Notes under the pieces: generated by a model | Seen by the model: the letters and a program-made list of their open reading frames with translations, nothing else | What the model was told of the DNA's origin: nothing | Database searches by the model: none | Assembly (NCBI RefSeq): GCF_017742245.1 | Contig: NZ_JAGHKO010000004.1 | Location: 124,001-188,000 of the forward strand | Length of the DNA: 64,000 nucleotides | Direction of reading: 5' to 3' | Origin: Niastella soli | GTDB lineage: Bacteria; Bacteroidota; Bacteroidia; Chitinophagales; Chitinophagaceae | In this document: one piece after another, positions 34,228 through 43,100 of the stretch | Layout of the letters: each line of letters opens with the position of its first letter | Numbering within the stretch: the stretch's first letter is position 1 | Position numbers and translations under genes: made by a program

Positions 34228-34269
34228 TAAGAGGTAGGAGGTAATAATTAACTTCCTACCTCTTATTTC
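34228..34269 (+). terminator. hairpin after tpiA
   Basis: TAAGAGGTAGGA/TCCTACCTCTTA (12 bp, 34228-34239 with 34254-34265), extended by further pairs, followed by a short T-rich stretch. It is built of the same words as the 44080-44157 repeat. Confidence 0.7.
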
Positions 34270-34444
34270 ATACTTCCCAATTTAGCGCTTTATTTCCCCA
34301 ATCATTCTCACTTCTCTACAGGCTTTGACCAACTATCAATCGCCCAAAAATTCTAATGCAAATTCACTGTTAAAATGAGTTAACTTATCCCCATTGTCCC
34401 TGAATGGAGTGATCTTTGTTTAAGCAAAACGGGAGGATCTGTTT

Positions 34445-34879
34445 ATGGAACATTCAAGGGCATTACAGGTATTATCCTGGCAGCACAAAGAAGATCGGCT
34501 TAAGTGCCGCGAATTTTTACGAGACATCCAGCAGCAACTCGATAAATCAAGCATCCGGCAACGGATCGTTCAATTCTGGAAAAATGAGCTGCAAAAGCAT
34601 GTGGATGCAGAAGAGGCGATATTATTTCCTTTTTTGCAGAAACATCATTTCAATTTCAACTTCCTGAACATCTTAAAACGCGAACACGATACTATTCGTC
34701 TGCTGGCCGAAAGGCTGAATCGCCACGATGAAGACTATTATTTATATAAGGCCTTTATTAAGCTGGTTGACCAACACAGTCATTTTGAAGATGAGTTCAT
34801 TTTCAAAAAAATGGAAGAAGATATTTCCCCACAGGAATTGAGCCAGCTCAATGTATCAATGGCCGCAGTAAGCAGATAA
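34445..34879 (+). CDS. hemerythrin-like (HHE) domain protein
   Basis: A 144-residue four-helix protein. Candidate di-iron ligands are His14, His52 with Glu56/Glu57 (KHVDAEEAILFP), His81 (REHDTIR), and His111/His113 with Glu115 (DQHSHFEDEF). HHE proteins bind oxygen, sense redox or NO, or repair Fe-S clusters; none can be singled out here. It lies alone between the tpiA hairpin and a convergent glycosyltransferase. Usually such proteins start with the first His within 15 residues, as here. Confidence 0.85.
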   Translation: MEHSRALQVLSWQHKEDRLKCREFLRDIQQQLDKSSIRQRIVQFWKNELQKHVDAEEAILFPFLQKHHFNFNFLNILKREHDTIRLLAERLNRHDEDYYLYKAFIKLVDQHSHFEDEFIFKKMEEDISPQELSQLNVSMAAVSR

Positions 34880-34988
34880 CGGACTGCTGAACGCGTACCA
34901 TTCCACGTAAAATCCACTATCACAAGGGTATCTCTGGTAACGGGATCAGCAATTGATCTCCAGTAGGCTTTTTTGCAACACCACATAA

Positions 34989-36119
34989 TCAACTGGCCGC
35001 AAAAAGTGTAGGATTTTTTGCCCGTACGTTGGCAATGGTATATTCCTTTGAATTGGCCAGCGCCCGCTGCTGCCAGGCTTGATAGCTTTCTTTATTCTGC
35101 ATACAATCCTGTAAAAATTGCAACAAATGTCCGATGGACGTATAGCGAAAACAGCTGCTCTCGAGCGTAGTCGAAATACGCAATGACTGGGGGCTAATAA
35201 ACGGCCGGGCATGTTTGATCACATCAAACATATTGCCAGATGATTTGGTAAGGCCGTAAGTTTCGGGAATGGAAAAACAAATAGCAGTATTGATAACCGA
35301 TGGAATGAAAATGAAATGTGCCGCATTCAGCTGTTTATCGAATTCATCCTGGTGCACTACCTTTTCATCATAATACCGGATGCGGGTATAGGTCGTTTTA
35401 AACGCAGCAGCCTGTTGTATGATGGCTTTACCATACTCATCTGAATGGCCGCCCAGTAAGGTAATATGCAAAGGCAGCTGGCTCGCTTCGGCCGCCTTTA
35501 ACAGTTCAAACACCTGCTTATAATCCCGGCGTTTTTTATCCAGCGTACCCGACACCACCAGGTGAATAGCGTTGTCTATGGTCAATGAGGCCTGTTTATT
35601 GTCAAAAACAGCGCCCGGTACATTATGGACCTGCATGCTGCCACCGGTGACTTCCTTCAGATAACCCACCATGGTATCGGAGATCACATTATACTCCTGT
35701 ACCCGTTTAATAAGCGCTTTTTTCCCGATATGATGGATCAGTTGCCGCAGTTGAAGCGAGGGGTGCGATCTGAACAAACAATTGAGGTCGTGTACCGTGA
35801 CCACCACCCGGGCAATGCGTAATAACCCGATCACCCAGGCATACAACAGGTGGTTATTACTGATGGTGTTCAGGTAAAAAATATCCAGATTATGCTTTTT
35901 AGCGGCTTTATACAATTGACTGAAAAAACGCCATTTGCCACCGGTGCGGTCCAGTATTTCCCATTGATACCGGGCTGTATCCTCTTTAAACAGGTCCTGT
36001 AAGCGTTGATAGGTTGCTGCGTCGGTAAAGATCACCAGCTGATTGGCAGGCATATCAAACAGTTGAGCGACGGTATACGCCACTTCAAAATGCTCCATGT
36101 CAAATATGCCGGTTTTCAT
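34989..36119 (-). CDS. glycosyltransferase (GT-B type)
   Basis: A 376-residue cytosolic protein with two Rossmann-like halves. The N-half shows VVVTVHDLNCLFRSHPS and a polybasic membrane-facing helix; the C-half has LVVSGTLDKKRRDYKQVFELLKAA, ITLLGGHSDEYGKAIIQ and IFIPSVINTAICFSIPETYGLTKSSGNMFDVI, resembling the sugar-nucleotide-binding region of GT4-like enzymes. It is divergent from a flippase gene and a second glycosyltransferase, forming a small cell-surface polysaccharide set. Sugar specificity unknown. Confidence 0.75.
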   Translation of the reverse strand: MKTGIFDMEHFEVAYTVAQLFDMPANQLVIFTDAATYQRLQDLFKEDTARYQWEILDRTGGKWRFFSQLYKAAKKHNLDIFYLNTISNNHLLYAWVIGLLRIARVVVTVHDLNCLFRSHPSLQLRQLIHHIGKKALIKRVQEYNVISDTMVGYLKEVTGGSMQVHNVPGAVFDNKQASLTIDNAIHLVVSGTLDKKRRDYKQVFELLKAAEASQLPLHITLLGGHSDEYGKAIIQQAAAFKTTYTRIRYYDEKVVHQDEFDKQLNAAHFIFIPSVINTAICFSIPETYGLTKSSGNMFDVIKHARPFISPQSLRISTTLESSCFRYTSIGHLLQFLQDCMQNKESYQAWQQRALANSKEYTIANVRAKNPTLFAAS

Positions 36120-36120
36120 A

Positions 36121-36150
36121 TTGCCATATTTTACAGAAAAACTAAATTTG
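36121..36150 (+). promoter_or_regulatory. promoter for the flippase-glycosyltransferase pair
   Basis: TTG (36121-36123), 19 bases, TAAATTTG (36143-36150) in the 99-base divergent gap. Start predicted near 36156. Confidence 0.65.
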
Positions 36151-36218
36151 CCCGTATTTTACTTATTTCTTTGAACCCGGGTAACTCAATTAAAAGTAAT
36201 TTATTGTTATAATTCAGC

Positions 36219-37673
36219 TTGGCAAACTTAAAAAAAAATTTAGTCTATAATTTTTTACTATCCTGCAGCCAGGTATTACTGCCACTTATTTCAATACCCT
36301 ATATTTCAAGGATATTAGACCCCGAAGGTATTGGCCGGGTAAGTTTCATTGATTCATTAAGCTACTGTTTTGTTACCATTGCTGAATTCGGCATAGTAGT
36401 GTATGGCATTCGCGAAATAACCCAGGTTAAACACGATAAAGAAAAGTTGCGCAAACTGGTGTCGGAGCTGATCGTGTTGCATTGCCTGACATCGGGTATT
36501 TCATTGCTTGCTTATGGCATTACCGTTTTTATACTCTGGAACAAGATCCACGACGTACGGCTGCTCTTTTTCTCCCTTTCTTTTTTACTGGTGAATTGCT
36601 TTTCCTGTGAATGGTATTTCTGGGGGTTGGAAAAATTCCGGTATATCGCCATCAGGTCGTTTATCAGCAGACTGCTGGGATTGATAGCCCTGTTCATTTT
36701 TGTAAAGGCGCCGGCAGACTACTACCTGTATTATGGCATCATTACCACTGCGGCCATCATTAACCTGCTTACCAACATCATAAATGTATTCAGGGAATTG
36801 CAAATAACCTTGAAAAACATCCAATGGAAACGGCACCTGAAACATACCTTCACCACCTATTTTATCAGCATCGTGTACACCATAATGGTGTGGCTCGATA
36901 ATGTATTGCTGGGCATCGTGAGCACGGCAGCCATTGTGGGCATCTACGCCATGTCTATGAAAATGATCAGGGTAGCGGTCACGCTGTTTACAGATATGTT
37001 TTTGGTCCTATACCCACGCACAACTACTTTATTACACCAGGAAAAGGAAAAAGAATTACAGCAAACCATTTTACATTCTGTTCAACTTATATTTATCATT
37101 ACCATTCCGGCTTCGGTTGGTATTTTTTTGTTGGCGGGACCGTTGGTACAAACCATTTTATCAGGCAATTTTTCCCGGGTAACCGTGAATATTTCCATAC
37201 TGGCCATGCTACCGCTTATAAAAGCCTATAGTATGTTCCTGAATAAACAAATACTGGTAGCGCATGGAAAAGAAAAGCTGCAATTATATGGACTTATAAT
37301 CGGCAGCAGCGTGTATGTCCTGTTAATGCTGGGCCTGTCCTATTACCTGCACGACAGGGGCGCCTGTTGCGCCATGCTCCTGGGTGAAACAATAGTATTG
37401 GTGTTGGGGTACTGGTACGTAAAAAAATATTTCCCAGCCATGCAAATATTCGATCGGGTTACTTTTTTGCAATCGATCGCCGCATCTTTATTATTTATTC
37501 CGGTTATCTGGTTGTTGAAAATGTATCTCACGTCCCCAATCATCATCATTCTGATTGCAGTCATCATTTGTGTACCGGGATATTTTATCCTGCAATTGCT
37601 GGTAATGAAAAATAAACTGGTAAACCATTTATATACAACCGCCATCAACGCCCTGCGAAAAAATACCCATTAA
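36219..37673 (+). CDS. polysaccharide flippase (MATE/MVF superfamily, Wzx-like)
   Basis: A 484-residue integral membrane protein with about 12-14 hydrophobic helices. The N-terminus MANLKKNLVYNFLLSCSQVLLPLISIPYISRILDPEGIGRVSF is characteristic of O-antigen/teichoic-acid exporters (PF01943). The start is a TTG at 36219; an in-frame stop at 36210 and no early ATG make this the only workable start. It flips undecaprenyl-linked repeat units across the inner membrane. It is followed after 8 bases by a glycosyltransferase. The set lacks a polymerase and an initiating transferase, so it is probably part of a scattered pathway. Confidence 0.9.
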   Translation: MANLKKNLVYNFLLSCSQVLLPLISIPYISRILDPEGIGRVSFIDSLSYCFVTIAEFGIVVYGIREITQVKHDKEKLRKLVSELIVLHCLTSGISLLAYGITVFILWNKIHDVRLLFFSLSFLLVNCFSCEWYFWGLEKFRYIAIRSFISRLLGLIALFIFVKAPADYYLYYGIITTAAIINLLTNIINVFRELQITLKNIQWKRHLKHTFTTYFISIVYTIMVWLDNVLLGIVSTAAIVGIYAMSMKMIRVAVTLFTDMFLVLYPRTTTLLHQEKEKELQQTILHSVQLIFIITIPASVGIFLLAGPLVQTILSGNFSRVTVNISILAMLPLIKAYSMFLNKQILVAHGKEKLQLYGLIIGSSVYVLLMLGLSYYLHDRGACCAMLLGETIVLVLGYWYVKKYFPAMQIFDRVTFLQSIAASLLFIPVIWLLKMYLTSPIIIILIAVIICVPGYFILQLLVMKNKLVNHLYTTAINALRKNTH

Positions 37674-37681
37674 TATTCATC

Positions 37682-38698
37682 ATGCCAATTGCTAAAAAAT
37701 ATTTTATTCAGGAGTTTTTACATCATGAATTTGTTCATGGCGGCATTGGTAATGTTGATGGAGAAAAAATTTTTGTCTCCCGGGGATACAGGCCTATTGA
37801 TTTCCCGGGCAGGATGGATTTCTCCATACAATCGAAACTGAAAAGATTTCTTTATTTGATCAGGCTGTTTTTCAGCCTCAGTTCCCGCGATCTGGTCGTA
37901 TTTCAATTTCCGTTATATGCAAAGATCCACCAGCTGTTAATTACCCTTTTAAGCATAAAAGGAGCACAAATTATTTGTGTGATCCAGGATATGGAGGGGT
38001 GGCGTGATGATAACAGGCAACTTTTTGAAAAGGAGAAAAAAGCCCTGCGGCGGATCAGGCTGTTTGTTGCCCACAATGAACGCATGCAGCAGTGGTTACA
38101 AACGCTGGTTCCCAAAGCTACCATCGAATGCTTTCAGTTTCACGATTTCCTGACCACGCCCGTATGTAAAAACCGGTCAAAACAAAACCACATAGTTATA
38201 GCCGGCGATCTGGCTAAAACCACCTTTATAGAAAAGCTTGGACAACTACCCCGGCTTTCATTTTCAGTGTACGGCGAAGGTTATCCCGTAAAAAATACCG
38301 TTCCTGACAATGTCACTTTTAAAGGAGTATATCCCCCGTACGAATTGGTGCATCATGTACAGGGATCATTCGGGTTGGTATGGTATGGGGAGGCAATAGA
38401 CAGTTTTGACGGCATTTACAGCAGTTATTTAACGGTTATAACCCCACATAAACTGTCGTTATATATACTGGCAGGCATACCCGTTATTGTACCGGCAACA
38501 TCGGCCAGCGCCATACTGGTAAAACAATATGGAATAGGTTATTCCATTGAAAAATTATCAGAGATGGAAGAAATGATCAGGAATACCAGCGATCAGGAAT
38601 ACCAGGCCATGGTGGAGAACATGCGTCCATTGGCTATGCAAATAAGCCAGGGTCATTTTTTGACAAAAGCACTGGATCAGCTTGAGCAGGCGCTATAA
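37682..38698 (+). CDS. sugar transferase (Gtf3/galactofuranosyltransferase-like)
   Basis: A 338-residue GT-B-like glycosyltransferase. The segments ICVIQDMEGWRDD, FGLVWYGEAIDSFDGIYSSYLTVITPHKLSLYILAGIPVIVPATSASAILV resemble the Gtf3/WbbI-type transferases, in which the HKLSLYILAGIPVI stretch forms the nucleotide-sugar site. It starts 8 bases after the flippase stop, so it belongs to the same transcript. The sugar is not known; galactofuranose is only a family association. Confidence 0.8.
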   Translation: MPIAKKYFIQEFLHHEFVHGGIGNVDGEKIFVSRGYRPIDFPGRMDFSIQSKLKRFLYLIRLFFSLSSRDLVVFQFPLYAKIHQLLITLLSIKGAQIICVIQDMEGWRDDNRQLFEKEKKALRRIRLFVAHNERMQQWLQTLVPKATIECFQFHDFLTTPVCKNRSKQNHIVIAGDLAKTTFIEKLGQLPRLSFSVYGEGYPVKNTVPDNVTFKGVYPPYELVHHVQGSFGLVWYGEAIDSFDGIYSSYLTVITPHKLSLYILAGIPVIVPATSASAILVKQYGIGYSIEKLSEMEEMIRNTSDQEYQAMVENMRPLAMQISQGHFLTKALDQLEQAL

Positions 38699-38803
38699 AA
38701 ATCGACAAGCATAAGGTTCAGCATAAAAGGCGATTACAGATTGCGCCGACGGGTCGGGGCAACCTGTAAAACGCCTACAATCACATTATCTAACACATAA
38801 CAA

Positions 38804-39058
38804 CTATTTCAGTTTTGAGATCAGCTCAACATACTCCTGCATAGCAGCCTCTTTCGACTTACCTTTAATGCTTTCCCAGGCATTGAATTTGGCTTTGCCA
38901 ACAAAATCAAAGGCATTGGCTGGTGGTTCTACGTTCACGTCGCCCTCGGTAGCCTGTTTGTAAAGGGCATATAATTGTAAAAGAACGTCGTTGCCTGGCT
39001 TTTCGGTTAGGGTCTTACTGCGGGCAACGGCCTGGTCAAAAGTTTCCTGAATATTCAT
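38804..39058 (-). CDS. acyl-CoA-binding protein
   Basis: An 84-residue four-helix protein binding medium- and long-chain acyl-CoA. The typical motifs LLQLYALYKQATEGDVN and KAKFNAWESIKGKSKEAAMQEYVELI (Tyr, Lys and Trp of the ligand pocket) are intact. The start at 39058 (MNIQETFDQAV) matches the family; an upstream in-frame start adds 31 unrelated residues. ACBPs are common in eukaryotes and found in some Bacteroidota. It is alone on the minus strand; no link to neighbours is visible. Confidence 0.95.
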   Translation of the reverse strand: MNIQETFDQAVARSKTLTEKPGNDVLLQLYALYKQATEGDVNVEPPANAFDFVGKAKFNAWESIKGKSKEAAMQEYVELISKLK

Positions 39059-39307
39059 ATGACATGTAATTTTTGAGGCACGAAAATAGGCGTTTTTTGC
39101 CCACGCGTCTCCATTACACACAACATGCCAATGAATCGGGACAGATTTCATCCCAATTCATCGGGATACCATCCTGCGGATTTCAGGACAGTTCATGAAA
39201 GCTCAATCCAATTATGTAATAAATTTATCGCCAATATGTAGTACGATAGATGATTAATATCATGATCGTATAAAATAAAATACGAACTTTAAACAAATGT
39301 TCATTTC

Positions 39308-39766
39308 ATGAGAACGGTAGACGATCTTATCGCCAGTAAACCGCGCCCGGAGAATATCATTAAGCCCGATGCTTTAGTGATTGATGCCTTGCACCTGCTT
39401 GAAGAGGTAAACCTGAGTTACCTGATAGTAATGGACGGGGACGCGTACAAAGGCGTTTTTTCTGAAAAGGATTACAGTCGAAATGTAGTTTTAAAGGGCC
39501 GCAGCAGTAAAGAGGCCCATGTACAGGAAGTGATGACCACCGATCTACCCGTAGTAGGTCCCGAAGAAACGGTGGAACATTGCATGATCCTGATGATAAG
39601 AAGTAAAGCCCGCTATCTGGTAGCGATCGATGAGAAAAAGTTTATGGGGATAATCACTATTCACGATATTCTCAGAGAAGTATTGGCTAACAAGGCTGAA
39701 GTGTTTGATGATACCCTTGCCGAAGAATTGATCAAAACGGCTGAGGGAAGAGGAAGGATCTATTAA
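39308..39766 (+). CDS. tandem CBS-domain protein
   Basis: A 152-residue stand-alone pair of CBS domains (about 14-70 and 78-140), with the characteristic strand-helix YLIVMDGDAYKGVFSEKDYSR and HVQEVMTTDLPVVGPEETVEHCMILMI. Such modules sense adenine nucleotides or other ligands and regulate partners; the partner here is unknown. The stop is followed at once by a 15-bp inverted repeat shared with the convergent esterase gene. Confidence 0.92.
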   Translation: MRTVDDLIASKPRPENIIKPDALVIDALHLLEEVNLSYLIVMDGDAYKGVFSEKDYSRNVVLKGRSSKEAHVQEVMTTDLPVVGPEETVEHCMILMIRSKARYLVAIDEKKFMGIITIHDILREVLANKAEVFDDTLAEELIKTAEGRGRIY

Positions 39767-39772
39767 TTATTA

Positions 39773-39820
39773 AGTTATTGAGTTCGTGAGTTAACTAAAT
39801 AACTTACGAACTCAATAACT
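39773..39820. terminator. bidirectional hairpin between CBS and esterase genes
   Basis: A perfect 15-bp AT-rich inverted repeat AGTTATTGAGTTCGT/ACGAACTCAATAACT (39773-39787, 39806-39820) around 18 bases, without a T-run, between converging genes. The same words occur in the 42751-42910 repeat. Confidence 0.65.
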
Positions 39821-39833
39821 AACAAACTATAAG

Positions 39834-41225
39834 TTACCAGCTATCAGTTCTGAACGGATTGACCGGCAATCCTTCTTTTCCAAATAAATTACCTACCGCC
39901 GTATTGGTGAAACCATAGCGAACGGCCACCGGTTCCTTCACCAGTTTATTCCACACCACCAGTTGGTTGTTCTCGATCTTCGCCTCGGCAGGGTAGAACT
40001 GCTGATCGGCACCAGCCACATATATTTCAGTGATCGTTTTTCCGGTTGACAGTAAGCCAGCAGGCGCATTATCAAAGCTGATATACGCTTTGCCCTTCTT
40101 TATTTCCATGCCTTTGTACATAGGGCTTTTATAGGCAAAACCTTCTTTTTTATAGGTATCGTGCAGGGCCCAGTTAGCCAGGCGGGCACCCACATCGTGT
40201 TTATTGGTAGGGTGAATATTAGTGGTATCGGCTACCAGGTCGGTAATAACCACCATGCCTGTTTGCGGATGGGCCATCACCTTTGTCTGTTGTTCGCGCA
40301 ACAGGGAACCGATCAGTGGGCTGCCATATTTAAAAGGGGCGATCTGTACATAATAAAAAGGGAATTCTTTACCCCAGGCCTTGCGCCAGCTGTCGATCAT
40401 GGTGGTGAACAGTTTACCATACGAAGCGGCGGTTTCTGTATTGCTTTCACCCTGGTACCAGATAGAACCTGCAATGTTATAATTGATGATCGGATTGATC
40501 ATGGCATTATAGGTATAACCGGGCGTAATAGGCCAGCCGCCATTAGCCTTTAATTTGGTTGCGGCGTTTTTCAGCTCTGCATCATTGTTCACCAGGGCGT
40601 CGGGCGTCCATACTTCGGCCGGTGTACCGCCCCAGCTGGAATTGATCAAGCCAATGGGCACATTCAGGTCTTTGTTCAGCTTTTTCCCAAAGAAATACCC
40701 TACCGCACTGAAGAATTTCAACGTGTTACTATCACACACAGTCCATTTGGCGGCGCAATCATCCTGTGGGTTGGTAGCGGTAGTTTTAGGAATATGAAAA
40801 AAACGGATGTTATTATTATAACAGGCAGGCAGCTCTTCCTTAATATCAGCCAGCTTGTTATAGTAGTTCCATTCCATATTCGACTGACCCGAGCAAACCC
40901 ATACCTCACCGATCATTACATTTTCCAACACAATGGGGGTGGGGGTATTGCTGCCCCAGATAGTAATAGTATAAGGGCCACCGGCAGCAGGTGTTTGAAC
41001 GGTTGTTTGCCAGTTGGCATTGTTAGTGGCCTTCAGGGTATCAGCCTTGTTATTCCAGCTGGTGGTAATAACAACTTTTTCAAACGGAGCACTCCAACCC
41101 CACAGTTTAACGGTTGATTGTTGTTGTAATACCATGTTGCTGCTAATAACCGCCGGCAGGCGAATGGCGGCATGAGAAGCGATCACAAGCGAACAAAAGA
41201 ACAGGAGCGATGACCATTTTTTCAT
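39834..41225 (-). CDS. sialate O-acetylesterase (SASA family)
   Basis: A 463-residue secreted SGNH-type esterase. A signal peptide (about 1-20, MKKWSSLLFFCSLVIASHAA) is given by the ATG at 41225; an in-frame TTG at 41237 adds four residues. The catalytic Ser is in VCSGQSNMEW, further conserved blocks are SSWGGTPAEVW and IWYQGESNTE, and the Asp/His pair sits in TTNIHPTNKHDVGARLANWAL. It removes O-acetyl groups from sialic acids or, in many Bacteroidota, from xylan-type glycans. Substrate unresolved. It is monocistronic. Confidence 0.9.
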   Translation of the reverse strand: MKKWSSLLFFCSLVIASHAAIRLPAVISSNMVLQQQSTVKLWGWSAPFEKVVITTSWNNKADTLKATNNANWQTTVQTPAAGGPYTITIWGSNTPTPIVLENVMIGEVWVCSGQSNMEWNYYNKLADIKEELPACYNNNIRFFHIPKTTATNPQDDCAAKWTVCDSNTLKFFSAVGYFFGKKLNKDLNVPIGLINSSWGGTPAEVWTPDALVNNDAELKNAATKLKANGGWPITPGYTYNAMINPIINYNIAGSIWYQGESNTETAASYGKLFTTMIDSWRKAWGKEFPFYYVQIAPFKYGSPLIGSLLREQQTKVMAHPQTGMVVITDLVADTTNIHPTNKHDVGARLANWALHDTYKKEGFAYKSPMYKGMEIKKGKAYISFDNAPAGLLSTGKTITEIYVAGADQQFYPAEAKIENNQLVVWNKLVKEPVAVRYGFTNTAVGNLFGKEGLPVNPFRTDSW

Positions 41226-41247
41226 ACTAAATAGCAATTTGTGCGAT

Positions 41248-41278
41248 TAAATGTATTGTTGAAACCGAAACCAACAAA
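41248..41278 (-). promoter_or_regulatory. candidate promoter for the esterase gene
   Basis: On the minus strand TTTG (41275-41278), 19 bases, TACATTTA (41248-41255), one base off the -7 consensus. Confidence 0.45.
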
Positions 41279-41341
41279 AATTATATTTATAATGAGATGA
41301 CAGATAGAAGCATTTCGGGGGCCAAAGGTTGTTTTATATAA

Positions 41342-41373
41342 TAAAAAAACCGTCCCGGTTTGTCCGGAACGGT
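41342..41373 (-). terminator. terminator after the OsmC gene
   Basis: On the minus strand ACCGTTCCGG/CCGGGACGGT (one mismatch) followed by seven T, immediately after the OsmC stop. Confidence 0.88.
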
Positions 41374-41401
41374 CTTATATTATTTTATTTCCCAATAGTA
41401 A

Positions 41402-41827
41402 TTATCCTATGATCATTTCGGGTTTCCAGTTGAAGGTCACATTCACTTCAATATCGGGGTGAATGCTGTACATAACCGGACAGGTGTTGGCGGCTCTTTC
41501 CAGAATGGTCTTTTGTTTTTCATCAACCTGCAGTGAATCAGGGAAATGAAATGTTAAATTTATGCCGCCAATACGGCGGGGATCGGCCTTCATGATCTTT
41601 TCCACATCGATCTTAATGCCTTTTATATCGAGGTTCATATCGCGTGCTTTTATACCCATGATCGTTAGCATGCAGGTGCCCAGGGCTGTTGCCACCATGT
41701 CTGTCGGTGAAAAACGCTCGCCCAAACCCTGGTTATCTGGCGGCGCATCGGTTTCAATAATGGACCCGGATTTTTCGTGTGTACAAACCGTTCGCAGATT
41801 TCCTTCGTAAACTACAGTTGAGGTCAT
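41402..41827 (-). CDS. OsmC/Ohr family protein
   Basis: A 141-residue OsmC-fold protein. It has the NQGLGERFSPTDMVATALGTCMLTIMGIKARDMNL segment with the resolving/peroxidatic Cys in GTCM and the second Cys in RAANTCPVMYSIHP. These Cys reduce organic peroxides in family members using lipoyl or other thiol donors. The start at 41827 (MTSTVVYEGN) is taken; a much longer upstream frame runs back through the divergent barrel gene and is spurious. It is divergent from the barrel protein by about 50 bases. Confidence 0.92.
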   Translation of the reverse strand: MTSTVVYEGNLRTVCTHEKSGSIIETDAPPDNQGLGERFSPTDMVATALGTCMLTIMGIKARDMNLDIKGIKIDVEKIMKADPRRIGGINLTFHFPDSLQVDEKQKTILERAANTCPVMYSIHPDIEVNVTFNWKPEMIIG

Positions 41828-41833
41828 TATGTA

Positions 41834-41841
41834 TATTTTTG
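41834..41841 (+). promoter_or_regulatory. candidate -7 element for the barrel gene
   Basis: TATTTTTG fits the -7 consensus and overlaps the N-terminal end of a longer reading frame (41829), supporting the GTG start at 41877. Confidence 0.5.
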
Positions 41842-41876
41842 CCTTAAATTTACGTCTAATAATCAAATCAAAGCCA

Positions 41877-42677
41877 GTGAAGAAAATTGTTTTGTTCCTT
41901 TTGGCTGGTACTCTTGCCTCCACAACATGGGCGCAGGATAACCCAACACCCAAATCGCCAACAGCAAAAAAAGACAAACAGGCCGCAAGAAAGGAGAGGA
42001 TCAATAACCTGATAAAATTGGAAGAGGAAGGAGAAATTATTTTTAACAAACAAAACGTTTTCGGCATTAAGCTTAATACCGATGGCTATGGGCTTTCCTA
42101 TGAAGTAGGACGGTTCAAAAGCGCCCGGGTGGCCAACATCTTCCAGTTGGAGATCAACGAAAAAAAGCACAAGAAAGAAAGACGCACCTCGTTGCAGAAT
42201 GGGTTCAACTTCAACAGCGTGATCTACGGCAAGCTTAATAACTTTTACCAGGTAAAACTGAGTGCCGGCCAGCAACGCATTATTGGCGGCAAAGGAAATA
42301 AGAATGGGGTAGGCGTAATGGCCGTTTATACCGGTGGCTTAAGCGTTGGTTTGCAAAAACCGTATTATGTTGATGTAGTAGACCAGTCAGACCAACGTTA
42401 TCGTAAAACATACCCAACCATTTCCGACAGTAATTATCTGGAACTGGGTGCTTCCGGGTTTACCGTTGGCTGGAGCGAAGTGAAGCCTAAATTTGGCTTA
42501 ACTGCCAAGGGGGCCCTCCGGTTTGATTATGGGCGGTTTAACGAAACCGTTTCAGCCATTGAAGTGGGCCTGAATGCAGAGTATTATGTACAGAAAGTAG
42601 CCCAAATGGCGTATAACCCCGAAAAGAACTTTTTCTTCAACGCCTATATTACCCTGTTATTAGGAAGGCGTAAGTAG
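41877..42677 (+). CDS. putative outer-membrane beta-barrel protein, unknown function
   Basis: A 266-residue protein with a signal peptide (VKKIVLFLLAGTLASTTWAQ) if translation begins at the GTG at 41877. After a Lys-rich helical segment (KKDKQAARKERINNLIKLEEEGE) come repeated amphipathic strands (LNTDGYGLSYEVGRFKS; NFYQVKLSAGQQRIIGGKGN; GVGVMAVYTGGLSVGLQKPYYVDVV; ATFGYNAEYYVQKV-like) ending FNAYITLLLGRRK. This looks like a small barrel conserved in Bacteroidota. Function unknown. It is divergent from osmC and followed by a terminator. Confidence 0.75.
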   Translation: MKKIVLFLLAGTLASTTWAQDNPTPKSPTAKKDKQAARKERINNLIKLEEEGEIIFNKQNVFGIKLNTDGYGLSYEVGRFKSARVANIFQLEINEKKHKKERRTSLQNGFNFNSVIYGKLNNFYQVKLSAGQQRIIGGKGNKNGVGVMAVYTGGLSVGLQKPYYVDVVDQSDQRYRKTYPTISDSNYLELGASGFTVGWSEVKPKFGLTAKGALRFDYGRFNETVSAIEVGLNAEYYVQKVAQMAYNPEKNFFFNAYITLLLGRRK

Positions 42678-42695
42678 GAAAGGCACAAGATATTT

Positions 42696-42730
42696 AAGTG
42701 GGTCTTTTTTTTAAGGAGGCTCACTTTTTT
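42696..42730 (+). terminator. terminator after the barrel gene
   Basis: Stem AAGTGGGTCTT.../...AAGGAGGCTCACTT with several G-U pairs, then six T. Confidence 0.8.
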
Positions 42731-42750
42731 GTTTTACAGGCATTCCCTTA

Positions 42751-42910
42751 AGTTCGTAGGTTATTGAGTTATTAGTTCGGAGTTCCGGGTTGCCAGCGAA
42801 TAAATTCCGGGAGCCGGAAACGGCGACCGACAATCATGAACTTACAACATAATAACCTAATAACTAAATAACCTAATAACTCGGAACTCTGAACTGCCGA
42901 TTGCCTATTG
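42751..42910. repeat. word-like inverted repeat region before lipA
   Basis: Words such as ggttattgagttattagttcggagttcc recur in the opposite sense as aataacctaataactcggaactctgaact, making a long imperfect hairpin. The core words match the 39773-39820 hairpin. No gene fits here. Confidence 0.75.
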
Positions 42911-42978
42911 ATTTATACACTGTTACGGGATAACTAAACGCCCCTGATTACCAGTTTTATGTTATTTTTGTTGATAAA

Positions 42979-43007
42979 TAGTCAACCCAGTGATTAATAG
43001 TTGACTA
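42979..43007 (+). promoter_or_regulatory. inverted repeat upstream of lipA
   Basis: TAGTCAAC (42979-42986) and GTTGACTA (43000-43007), a perfect 8-bp inverted repeat with 13-base spacer about 95 bases before the lipA ATG. A half-turn-spaced operator is possible; no protein is known to bind it. Confidence 0.35.
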
Positions 43008-43100
43008 GCTATCAATTTGTTACAGAAAACCTTTTGGGTTCTGGTGTGTTAATATACCTGATATGGAAACACCCTAAGGTTTAATCAGAATACTAAGCAT

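Noticed and set aside
34880-34988. Possible tRNA or RNA gene near the hemerythrin gene
   Set aside because: No cloverleaf or TPsiC-like sequence could be built here, nor in the other gaps inspected by eye.
41828-42067. 80-residue N-terminal extension of the OsmC protein
   Set aside because: It runs antisense through the divergent barrel gene and its signal peptide; family start is at 41827.
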